This document shows positions 32,427 to 44,245 of a DNA stretch of 64,000 bases, one piece after another (within the stretch, counting starts at the first letter, position 1; each line of letters starts with the position of its first letter). This DNA is from Cordilura impudica. Taxonomy: Eukaryota; Arthropoda; Insecta; Diptera; Scathophagidae. The stretch lies in NCBI GenBank assembly GCA_963682025.1, contig OY821521.1:163983096-164047095 (forward strand), given 5' to 3'. Made by a program: the position numbers and the translations under genes. The notes under the pieces were generated by a model, which had not been told where the DNA came from, searched no databases, and was given only the letters and a program-made list of their open reading frames with translations.

Positions 32427-35199
32427 TAAGGTATTCAATTATTCGCCTTTTTTTGTTCGATTAATCGAGTAATTATTCGGGTTTTTTTCTCATCGATTAA
32501 TCGAATAAAATTTCAAAATTAATCGATTAATAGCATTTTGTTTTATGTAAAATAACATACCAATTTTGTGTATTTTTAAAAAAATTTATTTAAAAAAAAA
32601 CCAAAAACAGTAATGTAACAACTTTTCAAAATTTCATTAGTATAGAAAATGTAATGAGATCGTTTATTTTATTTTCAAATATATTATTGAAGAACTAAAG
32701 CTAAATAATAAATAAATATATTTGAGATCATATACATATATTATGATTTAATATATAAAAGTAATAATTTATTACTTCGTAAGTAATAAAAAGATTAAAG
32801 AAGTAATTAAAAATAATTCATATAATGAGTAAAAAACTAATTTAAATTATTATGCACTTCTTTTAAAGTAATCTTTAAAAAGAGAAAGTAACTTAAATGT
32901 TTAGCTTTCAACCGATTCTTTTCTTTAGTTTTAATAAAACTCGACTTTGAGAACACTCTTTCGCTGATTGTGCATGTTAGCAAAATTGAGAGAAGTGCAT
33001 GAAAAAGTATATCTAATTCGTCGGTTCTGTTTTTGGTTTTTTATAAATATAAAAAATCATCAATTAAATTATTCCAGCATCTTTAAGGTTTTTTGAAATT
33101 TTGTACACTTTTAATTGCGTCATTTAATTGTGATAATAGATTATTTTCGTTTATTTCAATTAAATCTTCTGCAATCATATCATCATCTGACACATTTTGT
33201 TCCATATTTTCTGAAAACATTCTCGAAAACAATTTGTTTGCAAAATCTTTTGTTTAATTTTTTGTGCAATATTTTAAAAAAGTAGTACTAGTTGGATATG
33301 TACCAGAATTTAGATATTAAATAAGTGTACTAAGTAGTTTTACACGTCTTTCACCAATTCGAATCTTAAGCCTTTCTAATAACTCCTTTGCAAAAGGATT
33401 GTTTGCATTTTCCAGTGTATGAATAACAAATTGTATAATGCCTTCCAAATCTATCAAAGTAGTAGAATCTTTGCCGAGCTCCTTAATAGCGACGTCAAGT
33501 GGTTTAAGGGTTTTATTTAAGTTTGATAATATTTTAATTTCCATATCTGTAAAAGTCGTCAAACCAAAATCAGATAGAGCGTGATTTACGCACTTACGAA
33601 GAAAATTCTCAAACATAGTACATAAAATTGACCATCGATGCTTAACATCATGTACAAGACGAATTCCTTTTTTTTTTTTTTTTGCAGCATAACATATGTT
33701 TGCAATTTCTGTTGTTTTTCATAAGATTTATTAAATATTTTACAATACTTACGAAGTTTATTAATACCATTTAATATTTCTTCTTTAAGTTGTAATTGAT
33801 CATCTATTGCAAAACCATAATTATCAGAATCTTTATTTTCATTTTCTATCTCGATTTCTTCTTGTTTTTCATCTTGATATGTTTGTTTTTTTCTGACATA
33901 AATTGTATCAACAACAGATAAGTGTATACAATGGTTAATGCACAGCTGTGATTCTGCTAATATGTTGTCGCCGTACTTTTTCATCACGGCAGCTCCATCA
34001 TGAGTGGAGCACATGATGTCTTTATTGAAACTAATGCCAAATTCTTCTAATTTCTCCTTTATTTCAAAACAAAATATTTGCAGCATTGCCTTTTTTGTTC
34101 ATTTCTTAAGGCCCAAATTGATAATTTTATACGAACTATTTTTATCACCATAATTACGCAAGCTTATGTTTAAGTATTTGTAGTGTGAAATGTCTGTCCA
34201 CCCATCGACTATTATTGAGAACCTTCCATTGTTTTCTTTTATTTGTCGGATACCGGTAACTAATTCATTCTTCTTTTTAAAATAAAAATTATTAATGTGG
34301 CTCCAAATAGTAGCTTCGCTGTGTTGCATATTGTAGCCTTTGGATTTTAAAGAAGCAAAAATAAGCTTTGATTTCTTAAAGCTCCTCACCGACATTCATC
34401 CTCGGCTACACATCTGCATATTATTTCTTCCACGGACAAGAGTGATGATTTTACAATGAATTTTTCTATGGAGCCAGCCACTAAGCCCTGAGAAGTTGTT
34501 GGAGTCTCATCTTCTATTATAGCCCACTCATCTTCTTCAAATTTAAGAATATAAGTGAAGACGTGGTTGCACATCTTTGCTTAAAAGTCTTTGGGCATTT
34601 TTTGCATTTGACTAAATTTTTATTTTTTAGATCTTTTGAAAAATATATCCATACATAAGTAGCTTATATTTAAGAAGTATTTGCACCTGTAATATTTTAG
34701 AATTTTTATTTAACATATTTACAATATTAATAACATTACAATTAATAACATTACAATTTTACCTTTAAAATTACGTTTAAATACGTAAATATCAGGAAAA
34801 TATAAAATTTATTAAGTATTTTAAAGAATTCAATTCAATTTCGTCTGCTTTTTCCAAATGAAATAAACGTTTTTTTTTCAAATGTCAACAATAAAAACAG
34901 CTGATTATAAGAAAAGTGTTCGAAAACGATGTCTATCAATATAAATATAGGGAACTCACTTAACATATCTTGTAGTAATTACGGTTTACATACATACTGG
35001 TTTAATACTTTTACACTGCAAGAAAATACGAAAAAAAATTGTATATTAATAAACAGAGTAATTCTTTTAAATTCGATTAATCGTATGATATTATTCGAAT
35101 TATTCGTTATTCGAAATTTGACTATTTTAAATTGTTCGAACAATTATTAGAAAAAATTGTTCGATTAATCGATTAAAGATTAATCGTTTGAATACCCTA
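32427..35199 (-). mobile_element. hAT transposon, full-length but decayed
   Basis: 2773 bp. Termini TAAGGTATTCAA (left) and TTGAATACCCTA (right) match 11 of 12 as TIRs. They are flanked by the 8-bp duplication GTACATGT / GTGCATGT (32419-32426; 35200-35207; one mismatch), the hAT hallmark. Both subterminal regions carry repeated TCGATTAATCG motifs, candidate transposase binding sites. The coding region is on the minus strand. Confidence 0.85.
32880..34600 (-). pseudogene. hAT transposase pseudogene
   Basis: Minus-strand frames give the hAT catalytic order. IVDGWTD (first Asp; about 34185-34205) is followed by GLKK and a stop near 34099. STHDGAAVMKKYG (second Asp; about 33970-34010) is followed by CINHCIHLSVVD. 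After a frameshift at an 18-base poly-A tract (about 33664-33682) come HDVKHRWSILCTMFENFLRK and finally, near 32890-33000, LSILLTCTISERVFSKSS, the hATC dimerisation block with the usual Ser-Glu-Arg-x-Phe-Ser motif. At least one stop and two frameshifts. The N-terminal zinc-finger region is not clear. Confidence 0.75.
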
Positions 35200-35207
35200 G
35201 TGCATGT

Positions 35208-36244
35208 CACATCGTTGTTACTTGATGAGATTATATTTTAGTTCTTATCGTTGTGATTATTTGAAAGGGCCACGACTCAAAAAAGGTCCACTCATGACCA
35301 AATTAAGTTAGGTCACAATAATGTTTAAAACATTATTTGTTTTTAATATCTTAATACGTTGCTGAGCCATGAAACGCCGCGGCGCGCCGGTCATTTTTAG
35401 CTACGAGGTAAATATTGCTAATTTTGTTTCTCCCCTTTAATATAAACCCTTTTAACTTCTCACATTTTTTTAATTCTTTACCCACATATTTTTTTCTTTT
35501 TTTTTTCTTATTTCTTTTTGTTTTGAAATCATTCCCTTTGGTTTTGTTTTAATCATGCTCGTATATACAAACATTGTGTAAACAGCTGTTTTGTTTATGT
35601 TTAACTTTACAGATTTTCAGAATTCCAATACGAGATTTTTTGCACTCTCTGCAAGGTAATGAGGAGCATAACTTTTTGTCCATTCCAATATGAGCATAAC
35701 AATGCTAACATTGGCCATACTCTGAAGAGATTTACTTAACACTGCAAATATTTTGTATAGCATGCTTTATATTCTAATATGAGAGAGACTAACATGAGAT
35801 AAAAGGTGATTTTTTTTTGGAGCATGCTCGTAAATTATTTAATTAAATTTATAGATGCTAGAAATAAGTATAACAAATCAATTTGTATCGACGTCCTACT
35901 CATAATAGAACACTTCATTATTACATGATTAAATTCAGGCAGCGCAATGAATTGAAAGTTTCTTCTTTAATAATAAAAAATAAAAATTAAACTTTCTAAG
36001 AAACAAAATAAGCTGTGGATAAATTCGAAATGTTATTAAGATATTATGATTTCGTAATAAGCCGACCCAATGGAATTGTTTTACAATAGAAATTTTGTTA
36101 TCTTTGGTATGAAAATTCCGACCCGAGTACTTGATACACCTATGAAATTATAATAGATGATGGAAACGATCGTAATATATAGATTTACGTCGATTAGCAC
36201 TACGTCACTTATTAGTCAGTTTGTAAGGCTAAAGGATATATTAG
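35208..36244. other. No gene recognised
   Basis: AT-rich spacer with a short GC-rich island CGCCGCGGCGCGCCGG at about 35376-35391. No ORF with coding character and no clear element ends. Confidence 0.5.
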
Positions 36245-36386
36245 ATATGGGTAAAAACATATGAAATCAACCGAAAATATTAACATTTGTGACCTCATCA
36301 CCTCCAAATTTGGTAAGATTTTGTACACATGATCTATGGATCGGCACAATAATATTTGCCAACTTTCAGACATATAGCATTCGAAC

Positions 36387-36830
36387 TTTCAGAATTATGG
36401 CCATTCCAAATTGGCAAAAATCAATAAAAATGCACTCAGATGCCTTAACACAATTTTTAATATCTCGAAAAGTATTCATTGTACGTTAATAATCAAGGGC
36501 TCATTTTACAGACTAAAACATGCGCCATTCCAAAAAAATTTTTTTTTCAAATTTTCGATCAAGGATAATGTAAATAAAAAAGGACTAAAATTTCCAAAGG
36601 ATATTTCTCGAAAATCAATATTTTTAAAAATTTCAAAAAAATATATGTTAATTCTTATTATGTTTTGTACAAGTCTGTCAAATTTCAATGTGGAGTCTTT
36701 ATTACAACATGAGTTATTAAGAAAAAAGCAGGCGAAGGTTTATGTATTTCATGAAATGTACCAAAATACAAAAAGGTGACAAATTACAAAAAGAAGGACA
36801 AATCAAATGTAACGGAACTTTTTCGACTTT
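36387..36830. repeat. Left inner inverted repeat (444 bp)
   Basis: From TTTCAGAATTATGGCC to TTTTTCGACTTT. It matches 39261-39704 in reverse complement with about 98-99% identity by eye. The 122-codon ORF inside it is mirrored in the other arm and lies outside the transposase; I do not regard it as coding. Confidence 0.85.
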
Positions 36831-36947
36831 TCTTTGCTTAAACTCTTTTTCTCCATTGCTAAACCTTTAATAAAAAGTACAACATAATGTATTATCATTA
36901 TTAAACACTTTATTACAGCATATTTATTTATTTCTGAAGGATTTCAA

Positions 36948-39002
36948 TTAAAAAATCTGCATCTGCCGCGTACCGCTTGACTTTAATTTTTTTTTATCTA
37001 CAGGTTCAATAGAATGCAGCTTTTGAGTTCCAGGAATAGTACGCAAATCTTTAAAACGAATTTGAAGGAACCGTGCTTCTTCTTCGTGGTCTTCTAGAGT
37101 TAAAAACTCGAAATTACAGTTCAAAAGATTTTGCAGGCACCATTCATATAATTGTTTTGGAGTAGTTATTTGACCTTGTAATGGACGCTGTAAACTAGCT
37201 CGACGTGCCTCTCTCTTTACGGTACCTCCAAGACCGTCACTTGGGCCTTTTCCATGGCTTGTTGCAAAAAAATGCCACTCAGCATTACATCCAAAATCTT
37301 CCATATGATAACATAAATTGATAAAGTTCTTTTTATTTTTAAACTGGGCAGCACTACCGTCTGAAAAATACGTGATTTTCTTCGGGGTTGTTTTAAACTT
37401 TTTTCTCAAAAATACATTCAGGTGGCGATGGAACAGGTGAACAGCTACAGAATCGTGTACAAGACAATCAGATATTATTATGAAGTTTGTATGTTGTGTT
37501 TTTCCATCTGATTTAAAATAAATAGCAATTGGGTATAAAGTGGCCTGAGAGTTGTTCCAGTGAAATCCCTGGACTGCATCCTGAATAGTAAAAGAAGCAT
37601 TTTCTGAAACATCGCAAACTGCTATATACTCATTTTCTTCCAAATTTGATTTTCTTTCGCTCAGATATGCTGCCTGCTGTTTTGCAATAAATGAATGAGG
37701 TAATAGAATTTCAAGTTTTTCACATAGGGAATCCACAAAAACGTCGGCTTGGCCAATCATGGTCTCCAAATTATCCCTATCTACACTTACCCATTGTTTA
37801 TATGTTATTTCATCAATATCATTTTGCTCTAGTAATTGATTTAGTTTTGCTTTTAAATTTTCAATTCCTGGACACTTGTTACATTTACGTAGGTGACACT
37901 TTGAAGAAGATGGAATGCATGTCATTTGTTTCAAACAATCTTTGTAACATTCAAGCTGATAATTCGGAACACCAGCAGTTAATTTTTTTAAATTTATGGC
38001 ATCAATCATCAGCTTCACATTTTGATGCTTTGTACAAACACACACGTTGTGAGATCCACTCGCATTTGCTAGAATTATATTCCTCGGACGAAGTTGGCAA
38101 AACTTGGAAATACCTATTTTTATTCCATCATGTCGTTCCTTGAATAAGGCGTACATTTCTCTTAAGTTTCCAAGCAAAAGTCTTTTATTTTTCCTGAATT
38201 TTGTACCATTTTCAAAAAAAGACACGAAATCTTTCTATCCGGGCATACACCTGCTGACGTCATCGGATTCATAAAAGGATTTTACTAAATTGCTTGTCAC
38301 TGGTGAAATTGGACTTCCCAGTTTTGGGTTAGGCGTACTCATCACACCCTTTGTTTCAACCAAATGCTTAACTTTTCGCGCGATATAGTTTGTAACCAGG
38401 AATTCTTCCTCAATTTTATGTATTGCCCAGCTTTTTGGTAAAATTGTTAGCAGTTGGATTTTCTCGCTATTTTTTGTTAATGTTTTAAACTTTTCTTTTA
38501 ATTGTTCTATTATTTCGGATTGTGGGCACATATGCGAAGTTGATTGTGCTGAACCGTGGAAAATTTTGTCTTGAATCGAATCACTTATTTTCCTGAATTT
38601 TCCATCTCTGTACCGTTTTTGATGTAACTTCTTCTTTTTTATCGGAGATTGTTCCAGATACGGTAAAGATTGGTTTAATTTTGAAATAGCAACTTCTTCC
38701 GTGCCTGACGCAATGTCATCTTCTTCCGTGCCTGACGCAATGTCATCGAAAGTATCTACATTTTCGTTTATGTCTGAACCTTCTTCCAAATTAGATTTAT
38801 TAGATTTCTTCAGATGCGAAAATTTTATTCTACATGTCCCACAAATTTTATTTGAGATCGTAATGTTTTTATCCTTAGTATACTGTAGCATCCATTCTTG
38901 GACTTGTCTTAAACTTTTATTGCACCCAGTGTGACCGGATTTTTTAAAAGGATTACAGCAAAATGTTGAATGGAATGGCATATTTTTTTTTTTAAATACC
39001 AC
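36948..39002 (-). pseudogene. Large zinc-finger/HTH/RNase H-like transposase-type protein with one in-frame TAG
   Basis: One frame of 685 codons from ATG at 39002 to a stop at 36948, broken only by a TAG at 38235-38237 (context CMPG-stop-KDFVSFFENG). Parts in order: a Cys-rich N terminus (FCCNPFKKSGHTGC ... KICGTC, about residues 13-62), an acidic Asn/Glu segment, a basic run (IKKKKLHQKR), a helix-turn-helix-like stretch (SWAIHKIEEEF then TNYIARKVKHLVE, about 180-210), a Cys/His-rich block (HNVCVCTKHQNVKLM and KCHLRKCNKCPG), and a C-terminal domain with acidic residues spaced as in an RNase H fold: VCDVSENASF, YFSDGSAAQFKNKKNF, SHGKGPSDGLGGTVKRE. The protein type is recurrent in invertebrate repeats as I recall it, and SDG--QFKN recalls Sola-like transposases, but I cannot assign a superfamily. 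AATAAA signals lie just 3' of the stop on the minus strand. Apart from the TAG it looks recently intact. Confidence 0.7.
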
Positions 39003-39260
39003 AACCGAATGAATTGTGCACGACTTTTTTGTATTGACAATAATTATAATTTATTTAAATATTTAGTCTCTTTTTTTTGTTTTTTCAAACGATCAAGTCA
39101 CTTTAACACTATAACACTTTGACGTTTAGCACTTATGAAATCTAGTATTCAACTGAAGTTTGACTTACAGTCTCTGCTACTGCCAATAAGCCGACCACAG
39201 GTCATAAAATATTTGTAAATTTTTTGTGTGAACAGGCAATAAATATTTCGTCTAGGTTGT

Positions 39261-39704
39261 AAAGTCGAAAAAGTTCCGTTACATTTGATATGTCCTTCTT
39301 TTTGTAATTTGTCACCTTTTTGTATTTTGGTACATTTCATGAAATACATAAACCTTCGCCTGCTTTTTTCTTAATAACTCATGTTGTAATAAAGACTCCA
39401 CATTGAAATTTGACAGACTTGTACAAAACATAATAAGAATTAACATATATTTTTTTGAAATTTTTAAAAATATTGATTTTCGAGAAATATCCTTTGGAAA
39501 TTTTAGTCCTTTTTTATTTACATTATCCTTGATTGAAAATTTGAAAAAAAATTTTTTTTGGAATGGCGCATGTTTTAGTCTGTAAAATGAGCCCTTGATT
39601 ATTAACGTACAATGAATACTTTTCGAGATATTAGAAATTGTGTTAAGGTATCTGAGTGCATTTTTATTGATTTTTGCCAACTTGGAATGGCCATAATTCT
39701 GAAA
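39261..39704. repeat. Right inner inverted repeat (444 bp)
   Basis: Reverse complement of 36387-36830 with about six differences. Arm identity far higher than in the flanking outer arms suggests recent homogenisation or recent mobilisation of the inner unit. Confidence 0.85.
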
Positions 39705-39829
39705 ATACGAGAGCTACGACACTGAAAGTTGGCAAACGCTATTATTATGTTTAACTTTCCCTTCGTGCCAAAATTCATCCAATTCGAAATCGGTGCGGTC
39801 AACTCATTTTCATATGTTTTTACCCATAT

Positions 39830-40027
39830 ACAAGAAAGCTGGTTCATAAATGTAAGTCTATACAATCTTCCTGGTTATGGAATTGGACATTTTCGTAGAG
39901 ACGATGTTTATGGAGGAAACTCCTATTTTATTGGAGATAAACTTCATTACCAAGTTTTTATTAATATCAGTAAGGATTATATGGAAAGTGTGACAACTGA
40001 ATTACCAGATTTTAAAAATAATGCATA
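39830..40027 (+). pseudogene. Possible LINE endonuclease fragment
   Basis: The frame reads ESWFINVSLYNLPGYGIGHF then RRDDVYGGNSYF, similar to the TETW--------PGY---R-DR-GG-G segment of Jockey/R1-type endonucleases. About 65 residues, starting right where the long-TIR transposon ends. Weak call. From 40028 to 40710 I see no gene. Confidence 0.35.
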
Positions 40028-40710
40028 AACCTCTGTCTCACTGTGGGATTTTGTTAGCAAAAAGTCTGTGTTTCGAGTGTAAAATAACAAAAAATGTAAT
40101 GATGCAGTTTTGTAGAGAATTGTTTAATTAAGTAAAAAGCAACATAATTTTTTTTAGCAATTCTTTTTTTGTTCTAAAATAACGCGGCAAAGTTACCTAA
40201 ACGAAACTCTTCAGTAACTGCCTCACATTTCATGCATTTCAATAATATATAATGTATTTTTGTCTTACCTATTTTATGTAAATATACATATTTGAAATAT
40301 ATAGTATTTCAACATTAATCTTGAAAAAAAAATAATTGAATAACATCAACAGTTAAAAAATATTACGGTTTTTATGATGTGTTTTAAATAGCTGAATAAG
40401 CTCGAAATAAGGACTATAGAAGGTATAGAATAATGTTCTTCAGAAAGTGAAACATAGTCGCATTAAATAATGGTTTCCATCGTCTTCGTGTATCGTCAGA
40501 TCCTTACAGTACTAGCATAAGACGTCAACGTATGCAACCAATTTGCATACTCGTAAAAATATTTATCAGTCTTTATATCGTTCACCTTGTTTCACCTTGT
40601 TTCAGCTAGTTTTTTTTTTCGTGGAAAAATATTCTTTGTTCTAACTTTTAAGCCGAATTTCAAAATTTTTTTCAGTTTGTTTCAAAAACAAATTTTTTTA
40701 TTAAAAAATA

Positions 40711-41110
40711 ATATATAATATATAATATATAATATATAATATATAATATATAATATATAATATATAATATATAATATATAATATATAATATATAATATAT
40801 AATATATAATATATAATATATAATATATAATATATAATATATAATATATAATATATAATATATAATATATAATATATAATATATAATATATAATATATAA
40901 TATATAATATATAATATATAATATATAATATATAATATATAATATATAATATATAATATATAATATATAATATATAATATATAATATATAATATATAATA
41001 TATAATATATAATATATAATATATAATATATAATATATAATATATAATATATAATATATAATATATAATATATAATATATAATATATAATATATAATATA
41101 TAATATATAA
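40711..41110 (+). repeat. Heptanucleotide satellite (AATATAT)n, block 1
   Basis: Near-perfect 7-bp tandem repeat (about 57 units). Reading frames across it produce an endless heptapeptide and are not genes. Same orientation and register as the four later blocks. Confidence 0.95.
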
Positions 41111-41149
41111 TCTATATATATAAAATTCATTTTCTGTTTGTTTGTTTGT

Positions 41150-42480
41150 TTGTTTGTTTGTTTGTTTGTTTGACCGCTATACAAATTTTTATTTTTCAAC
41201 GGATTTTCCTAACATTTTGTACACATGATCTCTATACCCCAGGAAAGGTCGCCGTATACTTTTTATCGGCCACGCCTACTTTTACGCCCACTTTTTATGT
41301 AAAATTCATTTCCTGTTTTATTCATATTTGTTCACTATACAAATTTTTATTTGTTAACAGATTTCTCTGAAATTAGGTACACACGATCCCTGTACTCCAG
41401 CTAAGGTCGCCATGTACTTTTTATCGACCACGCCTACTTTAGCGCCCACTTTTGGTATACAATTCATTTTCTGTTTTTTGGTATATTTGTTCGCTATACA
41501 AATTTTTATTTTTCAACGCATTTCTCTGAAATTTGGTACACACGATCTTTGTACCCCAGACCAGGTCACCGTGTGATTCTTGCGGCCACACCTACTTTTA
41601 CGCCCACTTTTTGTGTACAATTCGTTTTCTGTTTTTTAGTATATTTGTTTGCTATAAAAATTTTTATTTTTCTACGGAATTCTCTAAAATTTGGTACACA
41701 CGATATCTGTACTCCAAGAAAGGTCGCCATATGTTTCGTACCGGCCACGCCTACTTTTACGCCCACTTTTTTATACAATTCATTTTGTTTTTTGGTATAT
41801 TTGTTCGCTATACAAATTTTTATTTTTCAACCGATTTCTCTGAAATTTGGTACACGATCTCTCTCCTCCAGGGAAAGTCGACATATTCTTCGTACCGGTC
41901 ACGCCTACTATTACGCCCACTTTTTGTATACAATTCATATTCTGCTTTTTGGTACATTTGTTCACTGCACAATTTTTTTTAACGGATTTCTCTGAAATTT
42001 GCTACACACGATCTCTGTAATCCAGAGAGGTCGCCATATGATTCTTGCCGGTCACGCCTACTTCTACGCCCGCTTTTTATGCAAAATTAATTTTCTGTTT
42101 TTTGTATATTTGTTCACTATAGAAATTTTTATTTTTCAAGGGATGTCTAAAATTTGGTCACACGATCTCTATACTACAGGGAAGGTCAAGATATGCTTCT
42201 TACAGGCCACGCCTACTTTGCGCCAACTTCTATGTATATAAAACTTATTTTTCCTTTTATTTGTTTCTTTATTTGATTGCTATAAAAACTTTTATTTTTC
42301 AATGGCTTTCTTCGAAATTTAGTACATATTCCAGGGAAGGTCGCTATATGATTTTTACCAACCACGCCTACTTTTAAGCCCAATTTTCTTACAAAATTCA
42401 TATTTTGTAGTGTGGTATATTTCTTCCCTATACAAATTTGTACTTTTCAATGGATTTCTCTGAAATTTGGGTTACACGGA
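41150..42480 (+). repeat. ~155-bp tandem repeat within the Helitron
   Basis: About nine units, each with TTTTTATTTTTCAACGGATT, CTGAAATTTGGTACACACGA, a GGTCGCCATATG block and CACGCCTACTTTTACGCCCA. Anchors fall near 41203, 41376, 41526, 41684, 41848, 41991, 42147, 42310 and 42460. The overlapping ORFs at 41533-41995 arise from this array and are not genes. Confidence 0.85.
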
Positions 42481-42489
42481 AATAACTAC

Positions 42490-44040
42490 ACGGTGAACAA
42501 ATTCCCCAAACTTAAAAAAAGGTACTCAAAAGAAATGAACAAATTCCCCATTTATTTTTAATCGAAATAAAAAACGAACTTACTCCCCAAATTCATTCTT
42601 AAATTTTTACATATTTTTATTTAATGAATTTTGTTAAATATTTATTTTAGTGAACATTTGCATATTGCTCTCAATATATGTCCTAACATAAATGCATTTA
42701 ACATGAGTATTCTTTTCAATAGCATCATTTCGTTGCGTGGAAGCTTAGATAGAATATCGGAATGATCTGAAAAATATATTTGGACAATTAAAATAAGTTG
42801 GCAACAGCTGCGCGGCAGCACAGGTGTGGCTGCCAAACGCGCGGATGCGGACGCGACGCGCTCGCGGAACACAGCTCAGCTAAAATAGGGATTAAAATAA
42901 GTTAACGAGAACTAAGCGGCAGCACGGGTAGTAGCTGCAAGGAAGCGGCGCGCGGACGCGGATGCGACGGATGCGGACGCGACGCGCTCGCGGAACACAG
43001 CTCAGCTAAAATATCTTAATGACCTGAAAAATATATTTTGGCGATTAAAATAAGTTGACAACAACTGCGCGGCAGCACAGGTGTGGCTGCCAAACGCGCG
43101 GAAACGGCGCGCGGCGAGCGAACGCGGACGCGACGCGCTCTCGGAACACAGCTCAGCTAAAATATCGCAATGCTCTAAAAAATATTTTTTAGGAATTCAA
43201 ATAAGTTAACGAGAACTAAGCGGCAGTACGGGTAGTAGGTGCGAGGAAGCGGAGCGCGGACGCGGACGCGACGGATGCGGACGCGACGCGCTCGCGGAAC
43301 ACAGCTCAGCTAAAATATCGCAATGATCTGAAAAATATGTTTTAGGAATTAAAATAAGTTAACGAGAACTAAGCGGAGGCACGGGTCGTAGCTGCGAGGA
43401 AGCGGCGCGAGGCGCGCGGACGCGACGCGCTCGCGGAACACAGCTCAGCTAAAATATCGCAATGATCTGAATAATATTTTTTGGCGATTAAAATAAGTTG
43501 ACAACAACTGCGCGGCAGCACGGGTCTGGCTGCCAAATGCGTGGAATCGGACGCGACTCCTCGCGGAACACAGCTTAGTGAAAGGTCGTATGATAAATTT
43601 TATCTACGTATGTGAAATAATTACCTGTTGATCAAAATAGGCCACACATATACTATAAGCAGTTGCTTAAAGAAACCTTGCGACACAATATTAAACGTCG
43701 CATTAGTCTTTCATTTCTGAAACTTAAATTTGACGTCTCTGCTCAATGATGATCACTTATTGAATGAATTAATTCAATTTTTAAAAGTTTTGATTCCTTT
43801 AATTTGCGGCCCATTCCGTTATATTTGATGTTTATAAATAAACTGAAAAAAAAAACTTAAAGCTGTTTCGCACCTTATTTTTGAAGCATTTTTGCTGCAG
43901 CATCTTATAAAAAACTTATAAATTAAAAAACCAAAAACTTTTTAATTGAAATAAAAAATGAATTTACTGCCCATACAAATTTTTGGGGAGAAAGTTCATT
44001 TTATTGGGGAATTTGTTTATTGGGGACTAAGTACTCAGCG
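42490..44040. mobile_element. Non-autonomous inverted-repeat element with GC-rich minisatellite core
   Basis: The left end carries GAACAAATTCCCCAAAC and GAACAAATTCCCC again; the right end carries the inverse (TTGGGGAATTTGTTTATTGG). About 70-100 bp of imperfect inverted repeat brackets the minisatellite at 42745-43590. It interrupts the tandem array of the Helitron. Boundaries are approximate and the target duplication is unclear. Confidence 0.55.
42745..43590. repeat. GC-rich ~126-153-bp minisatellite, six units of two types
   Basis: Units are anchored by GACGCGCTCGCGGAACACAG followed by CTCAGCTAAAATA near 42857, 42983, 43134, 43287, 43426 and 43556. Two variants occur: one with ACTGCGCGGCAGCACAGGTG, the other with GAACTAAGCGGCAGCACGGG. 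By eye the order is A-B-A-B-B-A. The strongly GC-rich units stand out in AT-rich surroundings. No plausible ORF. Confidence 0.8.
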
Positions 44041-44115
44041 CCTGGTAAGCATAGTGAACCATTTTTCAAGTCAAAGGCCTTTTCATCCCGGGCAAGACCG
44101 GGTAAAAACAGCTAG

Positions 44116-44245
44116 TATATAATATATAATATATAATATATAATATATAATATATAATATATAATATATAATATATAATATATAATATATAATATATAAT
44201 ATATAATATATAATATATAATATATAATATATAATATATAATATA
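44116..44245 (+). repeat. Heptanucleotide satellite (AATATAT)n, block 2
   Basis: 130 bp of the same array between the Helitron and the errantivirus provirus. Its last four bases, TATA, are one copy of the provirus target duplication. Confidence 0.95.

Larger units (their letters stand above)
36246..39828 (-). mobile_element. DNA transposon with very long inverted repeats, superfamily unassigned
   Basis: The gene at 36948-39002 is bracketed by inverted repeats. The inner 444 bp (36387-36830 versus 39261-39704) differ at about six positions by eye. Outside these the arms diverge strongly but share the outer block TATGGGTAAAAACATATGAAA (36246-36266; inverted at about 39808-39828), which I take as the ends. 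I could not identify a clean target duplication. The architecture is that of a class II element with one multi-domain protein. Confidence 0.7.
41111..44115 (+). mobile_element. Helitron with tandem-repeat interior, inserted in the satellite
   Basis: 5' end TCTATATATATAAAATTCAT after A, 3' end a GC hairpin (CCCGGGCAAGACCGGG, about 44088-44103) then AACAGCTAG before T. Excision leaves the satellite in perfect 7-bp register, so the ends are exact. No Rep/helicase gene inside, hence non-autonomous. The interior consists of a (TTTG)n start (41137-41171), a ~155-bp tandem array, and a second inserted element at about 42490-44040. Confidence 0.85.

Noticed and set aside
34929..35150. 73-codon plus-strand ORF in the hAT element
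   Set aside because: Lies in the AT-rich 5' flank of the minus-strand transposase with no recognisable feature.
35806..35840. GGTGATTTTTTTTTGG resembling the TIR of the element at 28021
   Set aside because: The match is poly-T driven, has no partner end or TA-flanked copy, and lacks the conserved ACGGG start.
36411..36779. 122-codon ORF, mirrored at 39312-39680
   Set aside because: It is present in both inverted repeat arms outside the transposase and has AT-driven composition; treated as TIR sequence.
41533..41995. Overlapping ~149-codon ORFs
   Set aside because: Both lie in the ~155-bp tandem repeat of the Helitron and repeat the same motif; they are by-products of the array.
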